Source of the DNA: Deltaproteobacteria bacterium
GTDB lineage: Bacteria > Myxococcota_C > UBA6777
Direction: 5' to 3'
Assembly: GCA_006226375.1 (NCBI GenBank)
Contig: SBHC01000077.1
Coordinates: forward strand, 186,001 to 250,000
DNA: 64,000 bases
Below, one piece after another: positions 9,123-18,565 of this stretch. Both the position numbers and the translations under genes were made by a program. Numbering within the stretch: the stretch's first letter is position 1; each line of letters starts with the position of its first letter. The notes beneath the pieces are model-generated. The model was given only the letters and a program-made list of their open reading frames with translations. It searched no databases and was not told the origin of the DNA.

Positions 9123-10055
9123 TCATTTCTTCTTGCAAATCCCGTAGCCCCTCAAACAATCCAGTGTGCATCCACCGATCTTGCCGGTCTTTTTGTCGCA
9201 GAAACAGATGGACGCTCTGCAATCCATGGAGCGATCTTTGCATTGGTAACCTGCCTTGCAATCCATGTCCTTTTTGCAAAGCTTGTAGTAAAAGTTTTTG
9301 CACGCTTCATCCGATGGACGCTTGCTTGGTTTTACCCTTTGGGGCGGACGAAGGAAGACAGGCTTGCGCACTTTGCAAGAGACCTTTCCATTGCGACAGG
9401 TGCATACTTTGAAGCTGCTGCGGAAGGTTTGGTTGTGTTTGTACAACATCTTACCTACTCGACAGCCTCTCTTGCAGGACTTCTGGCTGCAGTAAAACTG
9501 CCCGCGATGGCAAACACATCGGTTGCAGCCGTCGTACACTGGGTAGGATTGACCTTCTTGATAGGCGCGGCTGCTGCGGAAGCAAATGGCACACGACCGT
9601 TTGGTGCAGTGAACCGCTCCTTTGTAGCAGTAACATCGGTTGCATTGGTCACCGGCTGGAAACGTCTTGCCTGCTGCGTAGACTCTTCCTTTGTAACGAC
9701 AGATGCTGGGAGCGCAGGCCTTCTCCGTGCAACGTACGCCGCCATTGTTGCATGTGCAGGTGTTACAGCCATCTTGGGAACGGAAAGACGCGCCGTGCTT
9801 GTAGTCGGTTCCTCCATACTTGCAATCTGAGCATGCCTTCGCGGTGCAAAGGACTTTTCCATCTTTGCACTCGCATCGGTTGCAGCCGTCTTTGCCTTTA
9901 AATTGTTGCCCAGAAGCGTAGGTTTTTCCGTTGTATTTGCAGCGTTTGGGTTTGGAGGGACGAAAGGGGGCGATGTCGGCCATTGCAGCCGGGACAACCC
10001 ACAGACTGATTAACATCCCGAGGGTGATAAGCATAACAAAGCGAGAGCGGTTCAT
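9123..10055 (-). CDS. Secreted Cys-rich protein with VWC/pacifastin-like repeats
   Basis: A 310-residue protein. The ATG at 10055 has GGAAG upstream and starts a signal peptide (MNRSRFVMLITLG ... AAMA). It then has five tandem units of about 40-45 residues: C-x-Y-x-G-x-x-Y-x-x-G-x-x-F-x-x-x-D-G-C-N-x-C-x-C-x-x-G-x-V-x-C-T-x-K-x-C, close to von Willebrand type C or pacifastin inhibitor modules. A second Cys-rich segment (about residues 255-310, with KLCKKDMDC and CFCDKKTG) ends the protein. All cysteines appear paired within units, which fits an oxidising compartment. In animals such modules bind growth factors or inhibit serine proteases; here the role is unknown. It follows the PQQ dehydrogenase gene by 107 bases on the same strand. 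Confidence 0.75.
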   Translation of the reverse strand: MNRSRFVMLITLGMLISLWVVPAAMADIAPFRPSKPKRCKYNGKTYASGQQFKGKDGCNRCECKDGKVLCTAKACSDCKYGGTDYKHGASFRSQDGCNTCTCNNGGVRCTEKACAPSICRYKGRVYAAGKTFPAGDQCNRCYCYKGAVHCTKRSCAICFRSSRAYQEGQSYPVYDGCNRCVCHRGQFYCSQKSCKRGCRVGKMLYKHNQTFRSSFKVCTCRNGKVSCKVRKPVFLRPPQRVKPSKRPSDEACKNFYYKLCKKDMDCKAGYQCKDRSMDCRASICFCDKKTGKIGGCTLDCLRGYGICKKK

Positions 10056-10162
10056 CGTGGTCTTCCTTTTGATGGGAGGGTTCACAAACAGCGTAGTTGT
10101 CGGACGATGAGCATCCTATCAAATTGTCTGGAAAGGGCAAAGGATGAACGGTGGATGACTTG

Positions 10163-11374
10163 CTATTCCGGCACGACTCGTACGATCTTATCTTTGTCTG
10201 GACCACAAGAACCACGACCATCGCAGTTGCTTGTGGATACATACAAATGTCCATCCGGTCCCATCTGGACATCTCGGATACGGCCCAATCCTGTGGGAGG
10301 TTCTTGGTTGAGGTACACTTCGTGAAGTTCAACTTGTTTGGGGTTGTCGGCCTTGAACTTAACCCTGTGAAGATGGCGTCCACCCAACGAGCCTATGAGG
10401 ACACTTCCTTTCCATTCGGGGATCTTGTCGCTGTTGTAAATCGCAACTCCTCCCGGTGGAACGGCTGTTTTCCAGGTTAGTGCAGGGGATACAAAACCAT
10501 CTTGGGATTGGCAGGCGTATATGGTCGGCCACCCCAAATTGCTCCCTGCCTTTGCATAGCTGATCTCGTCGTGTCCTCTGCGACCTAAGTCTCCGCTGGG
10601 TCCATGGTCTGTTACCCAAAGGTTGGTAGGGTCTTTCCACACAAAGCCTTGTGTGTTGCGGAGGCCCAGCATGAAAACGGGGCTGTTCGGAAATGGGTTG
10701 TCATCTGGAATGGTACCATCGGGTCGAATTCGTAAGATCTTGCCTGCGAGGCTGCTTTTATCCTGTGATAGTTCGGGAACTCGTGCGTCCCCCGTTCCAA
10801 TGTAGAGGTTTCCATCCGGCCCAAACACAATGCGTCCACCGTTGTGAAACTGTGAGGCTGGGATGTCGTCTAACAGTACTTGCAGGAGCGTGGCTTTCGT
10901 TGCATCAGAAGAAAGCCGATACACCGCAACTTGATTAACGCTTTTGTTGTCCTTCTCCACTGTGTAGTAAAGGTAGATCCGAGGCCGAAGGTCCATGTCG
11001 AACTTGGGGTCCAGAGTCAATCCAAGCAAACCGCCTTCGTTTGTTGGGCCGATGTCGATCTTGAGGACGGGTGCTGTTTGTAGCTTCCCGTCGATGACTA
11101 GCCGAAGCTTTCCGTCTCGTTCTGTGACCAACATGTTGCCGTTGGGGAGAAAAGCAAACGCCCACGGGATGCGAAGGCCGGACACCACCGTTTGTGTCCG
11201 GATCGAAACAGTCCCTTCAGGGCCAAACCCTTCTTCCAAACGCTTGCAGTCGGCAGATTGTGTTCCTCCAGGTTCATCACCGGAACAGGCGATGGAAAAA
11301 ATGAGGCATCCCAACAACGCAAACACGCGAATTACACTCAGGATACCTGGCTTTGCTAACTTGTCCTGGCTCAT
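10163..11374 (-). CDS. PQQ-dependent sugar dehydrogenase lipoprotein (GSDH/aldose dehydrogenase family)
   Basis: A 403-residue protein whose ATG (11374) overlaps the stop of the upstream membrane-protein gene as ATGA, so translation is probably coupled. The N-terminus is a lipoprotein signal ending FSIAC. The rest is a six-blade beta-propeller of the GSDH family: 'GLRIPWAFAFLPNGNMLVTERDGKLR', 'NEGGLLGLTLDPKF', 'HNGGRIVFGPDGNLYIGTGD', 'LGLRNTQGFVW' and 'DVQMGPDGHLYVSTSN'. Known members oxidise aldoses or sorbosone with PQQ and calcium in the periplasm and pass electrons to a carrier. No PQQ biosynthesis genes are in the window. Substrate cannot be read from sequence. Confidence 0.85.
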   Translation of the reverse strand: MSQDKLAKPGILSVIRVFALLGCLIFSIACSGDEPGGTQSADCKRLEEGFGPEGTVSIRTQTVVSGLRIPWAFAFLPNGNMLVTERDGKLRLVIDGKLQTAPVLKIDIGPTNEGGLLGLTLDPKFDMDLRPRIYLYYTVEKDNKSVNQVAVYRLSSDATKATLLQVLLDDIPASQFHNGGRIVFGPDGNLYIGTGDARVPELSQDKSSLAGKILRIRPDGTIPDDNPFPNSPVFMLGLRNTQGFVWKDPTNLWVTDHGPSGDLGRRGHDEISYAKAGSNLGWPTIYACQSQDGFVSPALTWKTAVPPGGVAIYNSDKIPEWKGSVLIGSLGGRHLHRVKFKADNPKQVELHEVYLNQEPPTGLGRIRDVQMGPDGHLYVSTSNCDGRGSCGPDKDKIVRVVPE

Positions 11375-12840
11375 GAAGAAACGTCCTCGGTGGGTGCCAA
11401 CTGTTGGTGCATGATCTGGAGAATGCTGGAGATGTTGAAGAACACGAGAAGCAAGAGAGTGGTTGTGGCAATCAGGTAACAAAGCCCGATGAAATAGGGG
11501 ATGATGGCACCTGCTCCTTCTTTGATTCGCATTCTGCGATGTGTGGCCATCACCGCAAACAGGATGACAGGCAGGGGAGCAAAGATACTGTAGCCAACAA
11601 GCACCCAGCGAAGGTTTCCTACCTTGTCGGAGCGATCAAATTCATTCATGCCGAGGGCCAAATGCTTTAATCCTGTGAGGAAGAGCAACAGCGTGACTCC
11701 TCCCAGGAGCGCCCCTAGCGTACTTGTGGCGCTGGCTTGCGGAGCAAACAGGACATGGGAAGGAATGAGTCTTCCTGCAACCGCTTTGTTCTGCAACACA
11801 AACGAGGCAATCCCACAAACCAAGGTGAGGAACATCGCGAGCGCCGTCCCACGAAACCACAAGTTTGCTTTCTTGGTCTCTTCGTTGCGTGCAAGCTGCC
11901 AAAACAGCCAAACCAGCAGCAGCCCCAAAAACAAGCTGTTGACCGGGAAGTACGTTGCAAACCAACGGCCCACCTGAAACTTTCGACCCAGTTGACTCCC
12001 AAACACTCCTGTGACCATCACGATGCCCAACAACAGCTGTGTTCCCATCAAGAAGTAAGCGGTATGAAGGTTGAGGTAGCTTCGCAGCCACGGTGTTTTG
12101 GAAGCTGGAAGATGTTGTGTTGCTTGGTGGTGTTCTAGCTTACTGAGTTGCCAAGTTAGGAAGGCCAATCCTGCTCCAAGCAAGGGCGAGAACAGAGGCA
12201 AGGTTCGGCTCAATTGCAAGACAAACGAGGGGAGGGCAAGTCCGAAGAACGACTGTACAAAGAAGAACAAGGTCATCAACGACTGCAACGCCCCGCCCAA
12301 AAGCAGGAGCAGGCTGCCTTGTTGTAAGAGGCTGGCTTTGTAACATCGTCCCCAGCGGCCTAGTTTCCAGGCAAGGCCGATCCAAAGGATTCCTTGGAGG
12401 AAGAGCGCGGCGATCGCTCCAACTCGAAGCAACCAGGAGGGCAATTGTTGCCCAACATGAGGCATCCATTCTCCGCTGACTCTCCAGAGCAAAAGCCCCG
12501 AGGTTAGGAGGTGTAGGGCGAAGAGAAGGAGTCCTGTGATATCATCGAGAGGGTCTGTCGAGGAGCGCCACAGCAGCCACAACGCAAGCGCCATCAGAAT
12601 GGCTTGAAGGACAAAGCTGCTGTAGTGAATTTGGTTCCAGATCACTGTGTAGCTATGACCTTTCGGATACAGGCCAGCCACTTGCGATACCAGCCACAAG
12701 AGAAGAGGACACAACGCTGCCCAGGCCAGGAAACGCAAACCTTGTAGCTTGCGCAGATTGGCTAGAGGGTACAATGACTCTACGGATGGCTCTTGTTGTG
12801 GAGGGGTCGGATTCTCTTCAACCTTGGTGGGTTCGCTCAT
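11371..12840 (-). CDS. Polytopic membrane protein of unknown function
   Basis: A 489-residue protein with a short Pro/Glu-rich cytoplasmic start and about 12 hydrophobic segments from residue 38 to the end, separated by short loops, for example ALCPLLLWLVSQVAG and YLIATTTLLLLVFFN. No catalytic motif or transporter signature is recognised. Its stop codon overlaps the start of the PQQ-type dehydrogenase gene (ATGA). That suggests the two are made together, so a role in holding the dehydrogenase or taking its electrons is possible but unproven. Confidence 0.75.
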   Translation of the reverse strand: MSEPTKVEENPTPPQQEPSVESLYPLANLRKLQGLRFLAWAALCPLLLWLVSQVAGLYPKGHSYTVIWNQIHYSSFVLQAILMALALWLLWRSSTDPLDDITGLLLFALHLLTSGLLLWRVSGEWMPHVGQQLPSWLLRVGAIAALFLQGILWIGLAWKLGRWGRCYKASLLQQGSLLLLLGGALQSLMTLFFFVQSFFGLALPSFVLQLSRTLPLFSPLLGAGLAFLTWQLSKLEHHQATQHLPASKTPWLRSYLNLHTAYFLMGTQLLLGIVMVTGVFGSQLGRKFQVGRWFATYFPVNSLFLGLLLVWLFWQLARNEETKKANLWFRGTALAMFLTLVCGIASFVLQNKAVAGRLIPSHVLFAPQASATSTLGALLGGVTLLLFLTGLKHLALGMNEFDRSDKVGNLRWVLVGYSIFAPLPVILFAVMATHRRMRIKEGAGAIIPYFIGLCYLIATTTLLLLVFFNISSILQIMHQQLAPTEDVSS

Positions 12841-12958
12841 ATCTCTGGCTTTGCTCCTTTGCTCTGTGCGTTCAGCACGTTCTCACAACAGGAGTGAGCC
12901 AATACCGTATTCCGGCCTGAGGGACAAGAGTCCGATTCTTGGGAGGGGAATGAAACGA

Positions 12959-15900
12959 CTACAAGCGTAGGGTCGCCACCGCAACTTTGGCGCCGGGTTT
13001 GCGTAGAATGATGCTCTTCTCTATGACTTTTCTCTGGGGGGTTCCTTCGTTTAAGACAATCTGAACGTTGACATGAGTTTCGTTCCCAAGGGTGTTACGC
13101 GAGTGGCTGAAATAATGCAGCATCAGTCGGTATCTGCCCTCTACAGAACCACGGTTTTCGTAGCGTTCGGGTCCGTATCCTCCTGTTAGATCTTCCAACA
13201 ACTCACCTCCGTTGGAGGTTGACTTTCTTTTGTACGAACAACGTTGTCCATGGGGCTCGTACACCCATAGATCGATATCGGTGTTGTCGGTGTTCCAGGT
13301 TACTGTGACTCGAAGCTTCGAACGTCGCAGCCGGAGGCCAAGCATCGCTTTTCTTCGGAGGATCCGTTGCTTGAGTTTGTAAGGTGTTCGAGAACTTCGG
13401 AGCGTGAGCATCAGTTGCGCATACTCTTCGTTGACCACAGTGTGAATGTTACCAAAGCGACGGTCCCAGCTTCGTTGTAGAATCATTTCATACAGAATCG
13501 AAGCGAGGGTGAGGTGCCCTTGTTTGGAGAGGGAGCGCGCTAGATCTCGAAACGAGTGGGGTTCATAGGAGCGCCGTTCCAGGACTTTGGCAAACACATG
13601 GCTGGCCAGAGATGGCTGCTTCCACGAGAGCAAGTAATAGCCAACGAGTCGGAGCGCTTCGGGGTGTCCCTGGTTGAGTTCTACAATGGAGGTGATGCAG
13701 CGAACTGCCCCTGCTACGTCTTTTTGGAGGCGACGTCGGGCTTCTCGTGAAAACGCAGAGTAGTCGTTTTTGGCTTTCCTGCCTCTTCTGTACGACCTGG
13801 GCACCTGATGACGAAGCCAAAGTTTGCCCACCTTGAGGGATTGAGGCTGGGGAAACGCTGAGTTTGGCATTTGACGAAGGAGCGCCTGGATGTGTCGTCC
13901 ACTCGATGACCGCTGCTTTTTGTTCTTCTTCAGAAGCCGCAACAACAACGCAGACCATTGTTGTTTGGAGGATCGAATCTTGGGCGCTTTTTCCTGACGC
14001 TTCCTGATAAACAGGGCAAGGTCGTTGACTCGATGAGTCATCTTTTGGTCGTCGAGCCCGTATTGTTTGTACTCTTTGTCCGTCTCCAGCACCAGGAACG
14101 AGCAGTGCTTGTTTGGAATCTGGAAATGCTGGGCGTACGCGACAATCAAGGGTGTGTGTTTGGGGTTGTTGAGAGTCATTAACTGTTGGATGGCTTGCTC
14201 GGCCCAGGCTCTTGGCGCGAGCTCTCCCTCCTTCTTGACGTTGAACGAGCGAGAGAACGTGTGGGGTTGACCGTTGTACACACCAGAGAACGTGACGGTG
14301 GCCTTTCCATCCTTGCGAAACTTCGCAGCGATCGAAACCATCGCTCCTGGGTAGAGGTGAGCCTCTTGGCCTGCGACCAAGATCTCGCTGGCACCGATCC
14401 CCTCAATCGTTACGCTCTTGAGCAACATCGCTGGTTTGGTATGTGCCGTTGCACATCGGGTCAGCTCGCTTCGTCCAAGACAAGAGAAGACAGCCCCTCG
14501 TTGGTTTGTTAACTGTCGAAGTGTGTTGATGTCTTCCGACCCCAATCCTGTTCGGTAAGCAAACCAACGAGTTTGTTTCCAGGTTGCTTTCTTCTGAAAC
14601 GATGCCATCGCCGCGTTTACAGATGTCTGGCTCCAATTCCATTGACCGTCGCTCAACACAAACATATCCACATGGCTCGCTTCTTGGGCAGCAGGTGGTG
14701 TGGCCAGAGCCTGGATGGCTCCGGCTCCGTAGGTGGCCCCTTCGAGCAAGAGACGGCGGACAGTACGCAACAGTCGGGCTCTCGTTGCTTCTGTGTTGGG
14801 GAGCCAACCTTGGGGTGAAAGCCATCGTTGGCCAATGTCGAACAGCATCACATTAAAAAACTTTAAGGAGCTTTCGTTTCGTTTGAGGATCTGCTCCAAG
14901 AGTCGGACGTGGACCGCAAACAAGTCAGGATTGGCAGAGAGCGATGTGTCGAGCGCGAAGAGTGCGTGTTGGGCGCTGTAGCTTGTCTTGCTGTTCCATG
15001 CGGGAGCTTGCATTCGGGCGAACATGTACGCTGTGCCGGAGGTCGGGTCTATACCTGTATTCCAGGCGGCCTGTGAATGTTTGGGGCGAAGGTAAAACAC
15101 AGCATCTCGATCGGGCTTGTTTTGTTCCCACATGCAACGTTGCGTCGCCAGGCTCTTGTTGGATTTGCATCGCAGCTTCCGAAGGTTGGAGCGTTCCAAG
15201 GTGTGATGTTCTTTGTTGTAGTGAAGGGAAAAGTCGATGGTTTGGGCCACATCGTTGGGGAAGCTCATGCGGTACACGTGGTGTTGCCCCAATTGAGGGA
15301 GGGTATGCTCGTAGGCAAACAAGATTCGATTGTAGCCTTTGGAGGGAATCGGAAAGACCCGGCCTGTGAACGTGTTGGGGGCGTCTTGTTCCAACAGGGC
15401 CGGGTCAATCCGAACTCGGGTGATGTCTTCGTAGACCTTCCGGCCTTTTTCTGCAGGGACCAGCTTGGCTTCACGCAAGGTTCCCCAGTCTCTCTCTGGG
15501 ACCATCGGAGTGAGCTTGCGTGGGTTCATCTGTGCCAGCATTTGTGGCGTCAGCTTGTTGCTCGCAAAGAACCGAGGACGCCGACGCTGTTGGCCTACAA
15601 ACATCGCATAGTACGAAACGGAAGCTTCGGGCGGTACCGTGTATTTGAAGGTGCCTTGGAGGGTTCGCCCGTGAGGGTTGTAGTAGATATGATCCAGAAC
15701 TGTGCGGGCTCGAAGTCCATCAATGTGGACCGTGACCCGCAGTTGTTTGAGCACCAAGTACTTCTTCCCACCCACCGAAACCTTCGACAGCACCGTGTTT
15801 TTGTACGTGCGTTGCCAGACCTGAGCGGACTTAAGTTTCTGGGGGATTTGTCTTCGGAGTCTGGTTCGTCTGTTGTTGCGAGTACCCCTTCCGCGCAGGT

Positions 15901-16702
15901 TCATTCCACCGCGACCGTAGACACGCCTGCGACCGCCATAGCCATAGCTACCTCCTGCGCCTCCACCTCCCGCTCCAAATCCCCTGCCACCAAGACCAAA
16001 TGCTCCATCTGCGTTACCTGCGTGCTTTCCGACCCATCCTCCAATTGCGTTGGAGTCGGTTCCGCGAAGCCCTTTGGCGCTCAAAATGCTCCCGTGTCGA
16101 TCTCCACCTTTGTTGAGGTGCCCTAGAATTCTTCGTCTTCTGGCTAGTTCCGAAAGGATCCGGCGTTCCATTCGTTTCATGTCGATGGGTTTTCGACGTA
16201 CGCTTCTGCGTATGCCTCTATCTCTTTTTTTCTGTGGGGGTGGCAGAGAACTTGATGGTTTTCTGTTTAACAGAGCGAGTATACCGGGCCTTTTGGCCGC
16301 ATCTCTCTTGCGTTTGGCGGCTCGTTTGGCTTGTTTCTTGCGTTTTTCTGGAGTCTTTGGTTTTCCCAGAATGTGTTGTGTAAAGCGTCCGTTGAATTGC
16401 TTGGGATCCAGTCTTTGGCTTTGTTTCTTGGGTACCAAAGGTTGGTTGGCTTCTTGGAACTTCAACACAACGATAGCGGATACGAACACAATGCCGATGA
16501 ATGCGATCAGCCTCACAAACAATAGGTTGCTTTTGTAGTAACTCATAAAGCGAGAGAGGGCATGGTAGCCTGATGGAATCTCCCATGCTTCTGTTTCGGA
16601 GTTGGAGTGGGCTGATCCCATCGTTTGTGTGGAGGTATGGGTCGCTTCAGTGGACTCTTTGGATGCACCAGTGTTGTCACTGTGCTTTGTTGCATGTGTC
16701 AT
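12959..16702 (-). CDS. Membrane-anchored VIT-VWA-DUF2135 protein with Gly-rich linker
   Basis: 1247 residues. Order: a Ser/Thr-rich cytoplasmic tail (1-55), one membrane helix (58-82), a Lys/Arg-rich stretch (115-200), a Gly-rich linker (200-270, with FGLGGRGFGAGGGGAGG), a VIT domain (about 305-460), and a VWA domain (about 575-745). The VWA domain has a MIDAS DTSLS and a later LSDG. TPR-like helices (about 1000-1110) and a DUF2135/YfaP-like beta domain (about 1125-1247, with VTWNTDNTDIDLWVYEPHG) follow. VIT-VWA proteins bind other proteins through a metal site; the Gly-rich part resembles linkers in myxobacterial motility-type proteins. The large C-terminal part should be periplasmic. Role unknown. 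ATG 16702 has AGGG upstream. Confidence 0.8.
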   Translation of the reverse strand: MTHATKHSDNTGASKESTEATHTSTQTMGSAHSNSETEAWEIPSGYHALSRFMSYYKSNLLFVRLIAFIGIVFVSAIVVLKFQEANQPLVPKKQSQRLDPKQFNGRFTQHILGKPKTPEKRKKQAKRAAKRKRDAAKRPGILALLNRKPSSSLPPPQKKRDRGIRRSVRRKPIDMKRMERRILSELARRRRILGHLNKGGDRHGSILSAKGLRGTDSNAIGGWVGKHAGNADGAFGLGGRGFGAGGGGAGGSYGYGGRRRVYGRGGMNLRGRGTRNNRRTRLRRQIPQKLKSAQVWQRTYKNTVLSKVSVGGKKYLVLKQLRVTVHIDGLRARTVLDHIYYNPHGRTLQGTFKYTVPPEASVSYYAMFVGQQRRRPRFFASNKLTPQMLAQMNPRKLTPMVPERDWGTLREAKLVPAEKGRKVYEDITRVRIDPALLEQDAPNTFTGRVFPIPSKGYNRILFAYEHTLPQLGQHHVYRMSFPNDVAQTIDFSLHYNKEHHTLERSNLRKLRCKSNKSLATQRCMWEQNKPDRDAVFYLRPKHSQAAWNTGIDPTSGTAYMFARMQAPAWNSKTSYSAQHALFALDTSLSANPDLFAVHVRLLEQILKRNESSLKFFNVMLFDIGQRWLSPQGWLPNTEATRARLLRTVRRLLLEGATYGAGAIQALATPPAAQEASHVDMFVLSDGQWNWSQTSVNAAMASFQKKATWKQTRWFAYRTGLGSEDINTLRQLTNQRGAVFSCLGRSELTRCATAHTKPAMLLKSVTIEGIGASEILVAGQEAHLYPGAMVSIAAKFRKDGKATVTFSGVYNGQPHTFSRSFNVKKEGELAPRAWAEQAIQQLMTLNNPKHTPLIVAYAQHFQIPNKHCSFLVLETDKEYKQYGLDDQKMTHRVNDLALFIRKRQEKAPKIRSSKQQWSALLLRLLKKNKKQRSSSGRHIQALLRQMPNSAFPQPQSLKVGKLWLRHQVPRSYRRGRKAKNDYSAFSREARRRLQKDVAGAVRCITSIVELNQGHPEALRLVGYYLLSWKQPSLASHVFAKVLERRSYEPHSFRDLARSLSKQGHLTLASILYEMILQRSWDRRFGNIHTVVNEEYAQLMLTLRSSRTPYKLKQRILRRKAMLGLRLRRSKLRVTVTWNTDNTDIDLWVYEPHGQRCSYKRKSTSNGGELLEDLTGGYGPERYENRGSVEGRYRLMLHYFSHSRNTLGNETHVNVQIVLNEGTPQRKVIEKSIILRKPGAKVAVATLRL

Positions 16703-16724
16703 TCCGTACCCTGTTGGTTCTTTC

Positions 16725-16842
16725 GGGAATAGCTACCTATAGGAGAGCATGAGAGGGAGCTATTCTTCGTTGGTGAAGCAAGGAGGTGTCGCGACGTTCT
16801 GGCTGTCTGGCGTATTGTAGACAGCCAACGCGAATAGTTCCC
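16725..16842. repeat. Overlapping inverted repeats between the pectinacetylesterase-like and VIT-VWA genes
   Basis: Four elements lie in 118 bases: GGGAATAGCT (16725-16734); GGGAGCTATTC-TT-CGTTGG (16755-16773); a 9-bp hairpin TGGCTGTCT/AGACAGCCA (16800-16808 with 16819-16827); and CCAACG-C-GAATAGTTCCC (16825-16842). The second element can pair with the fourth (about 17 bp) or with the first (8 bp), so two folds are mutually exclusive. It lies just 5' of the VIT-VWA start, so it could be a leader switch or the end of the upstream transcript. Confidence 0.55.
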
Positions 16843-16912
16843 AAGAGGGTCTGAAAATTTGTTGGGGTCTAAGGAAAGAGAGAGGAGTGGAGTGTATCGA
16901 AAGGTTCGAAGA

Positions 16913-18493
16913 TTAGGGCTTGATACCTTTCCATGAGGGGTCGTCTTTGACCATCCACTCGATCCATTGGGGCAGGGTGACTTGGGTTTTGCTGTCTTTG
17001 ATGTTTTCAGGACCTACAAGAAGCATGGTGTGGCTTCGACCCGAGAGGATGAAGTACTCCGCGTTGAAGATGGTGTCCATCACTTTGATTAACCCATCGA
17101 TGCCTTTCTTGAAGGTGTTACCGAGGGGATCACCATAGCCAAAGAAGGTGTTGATGATGGCGTCTTTGTCATAGCTGAGGAACGCCATCTTCCGACCTTG
17201 CTTCATGAGGGTTTTCTTGTAGTGGTCGATGATGGCAGAGATGTCGGTCTTGCAGTTGTTCGGGCAGCCAGGAGGCATCGCCATGTTCCAGGCTTTGACC
17301 CAGGTGTCCCAGCGTCCTTTTCCTGGCTCCATGGGAGGTCCAGAGTCGTTGATGAGGTGGACCTTTACGTTGTTACCGAAGGCTTGCTGAACCAATCCCC
17401 AATTGAGCGCCGCTCCAAACCCGCCTGCGCTGGAGCCGGCAATGTACACTTCCTTGACTCCTTTTAAGGTGGGCACAATTTGAGCCAGGAATAACTTCAT
17501 GTTCTTGTGCCCGTGGAAGTACATGGTGCGGCCCAGCAGCGATTTCATCGTACCGTTACCTGCGTGGACATCCCCTGTGCAGTAAGGAATAAACACGTAG
17601 TGATCGTTCTGGAACACATTCGCCTTCACGCGTTTGAAGAAGAAGCTATTGAGTGTCACCAGAGTGAACGCGTCGACGGCAAAGACTGACTTGTTGAAGC
17701 CTGTTAAGTAGAGAGATGAATTGACAAGCTTAAAGCAGCTACCAATCACATTGTATCGAGTCCAACAGCCGCCTCCTCCTTGAAGGAAGATGAAGGCGCG
17801 CTTGGCCCCAGGCTTGAGGTTGATTCCAAAGCCTGTTTGCGTGCCATAGCCGCACTTGGAACCTTGTACATCCACCCAAGTCCACTTCTTCGCCGGAGCT
17901 TGGACAGGCTGACCGTTGACCCACTCTGGAATCGTGGATTCTGGGGGGCTTCCGGCGTCGGTGACGCTGTTGTCCTGGGGTGGTTCTGGTGTAGCGCTTT
18001 CGCTGTCTGTCCCTGCATCAAAGACTGGCTCAGGTCCTGGAGTTGGCGGCTCTTGTTGTGCAGGCTCCTCATCTGCCTGAGGCGGAGGCTCTTGTGCCGG
18101 CTCTACCGCTGGTTCTGGTCGTTGCGCTGGCTCCTGGCTGTCCGTTCCTGTGGGTTCTTGAGCAGGTTCGGGACCCATCGGTTGCGATTCAGCCGAAGTT
18201 GGCTCTTGTGAGGTTGTCGGCTCGGTGGGAGACGTCTCTGTGCTGGTTACGTTTTCGCTGCTCCCGGTTGCTTTCTCGTCGGATGCTTGCTCTGCCTTAC
18301 TTGGTTCTTCGACGGTGGCTTCCTTGCTTGTCCCTGCCGTTTTCTCTTCGCCGGACGACTCTTTCTGTGTGTCGTTTTCCGTTGGCGTCCCCGTCGTTTC
18401 ACCGTTGCTTACCTCCGGTGGAGAGCACGACCAGGGCTGAGCCACTGCGAAAAAAAGCAAGACTGTTAGAAACAGAACAAGAGAGCGATTCAT
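16913..18493 (-). CDS. Pectinacetylesterase/Notum-family lipoprotein
   Basis: A 526-residue protein. ATG 18493 has AAGGA about ten bases upstream; a TTG three codons earlier sits too close to that site. The N-terminus is a signal peptide ending WSCSPPE, probably a lipoprotein. Residues 30-185 are a Thr/Glu/Pro-rich spacer. The rest is an alpha/beta-hydrolase of the PAE/Notum family: IFLQGGGGCW (oxyanion), YCTGDVHAGNG, nucleophile Ser in AGSSAGGFG, Asp in LINDSGPP and His in SGRSHTML. Family members remove acetyl or fatty acyl esters from polysaccharide or protein. The long low-complexity spacer would hold the enzyme away from the membrane. The substrate is unknown. Confidence 0.85.
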   Translation of the reverse strand: MNRSLVLFLTVLLFFAVAQPWSCSPPEVSNGETTGTPTENDTQKESSGEEKTAGTSKEATVEEPSKAEQASDEKATGSSENVTSTETSPTEPTTSQEPTSAESQPMGPEPAQEPTGTDSQEPAQRPEPAVEPAQEPPPQADEEPAQQEPPTPGPEPVFDAGTDSESATPEPPQDNSVTDAGSPPESTIPEWVNGQPVQAPAKKWTWVDVQGSKCGYGTQTGFGINLKPGAKRAFIFLQGGGGCWTRYNVIGSCFKLVNSSLYLTGFNKSVFAVDAFTLVTLNSFFFKRVKANVFQNDHYVFIPYCTGDVHAGNGTMKSLLGRTMYFHGHKNMKLFLAQIVPTLKGVKEVYIAGSSAGGFGAALNWGLVQQAFGNNVKVHLINDSGPPMEPGKGRWDTWVKAWNMAMPPGCPNNCKTDISAIIDHYKKTLMKQGRKMAFLSYDKDAIINTFFGYGDPLGNTFKKGIDGLIKVMDTIFNAEYFILSGRSHTMLLVGPENIKDSKTQVTLPQWIEWMVKDDPSWKGIKP

Positions 18494-18565
18494 CGATGGC
18501 AATCCTTCTATGGTGCTTCACGTCGCGGCTGAACCCCATCCATTGCCACGCGTTTCTTTGTCAAT

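Noticed and set aside
15077-16126. 349-codon plus-strand frame inside the VIT-VWA gene
   Set aside because: Shadow of the real minus-strand gene; low-complexity translation and no start signal.
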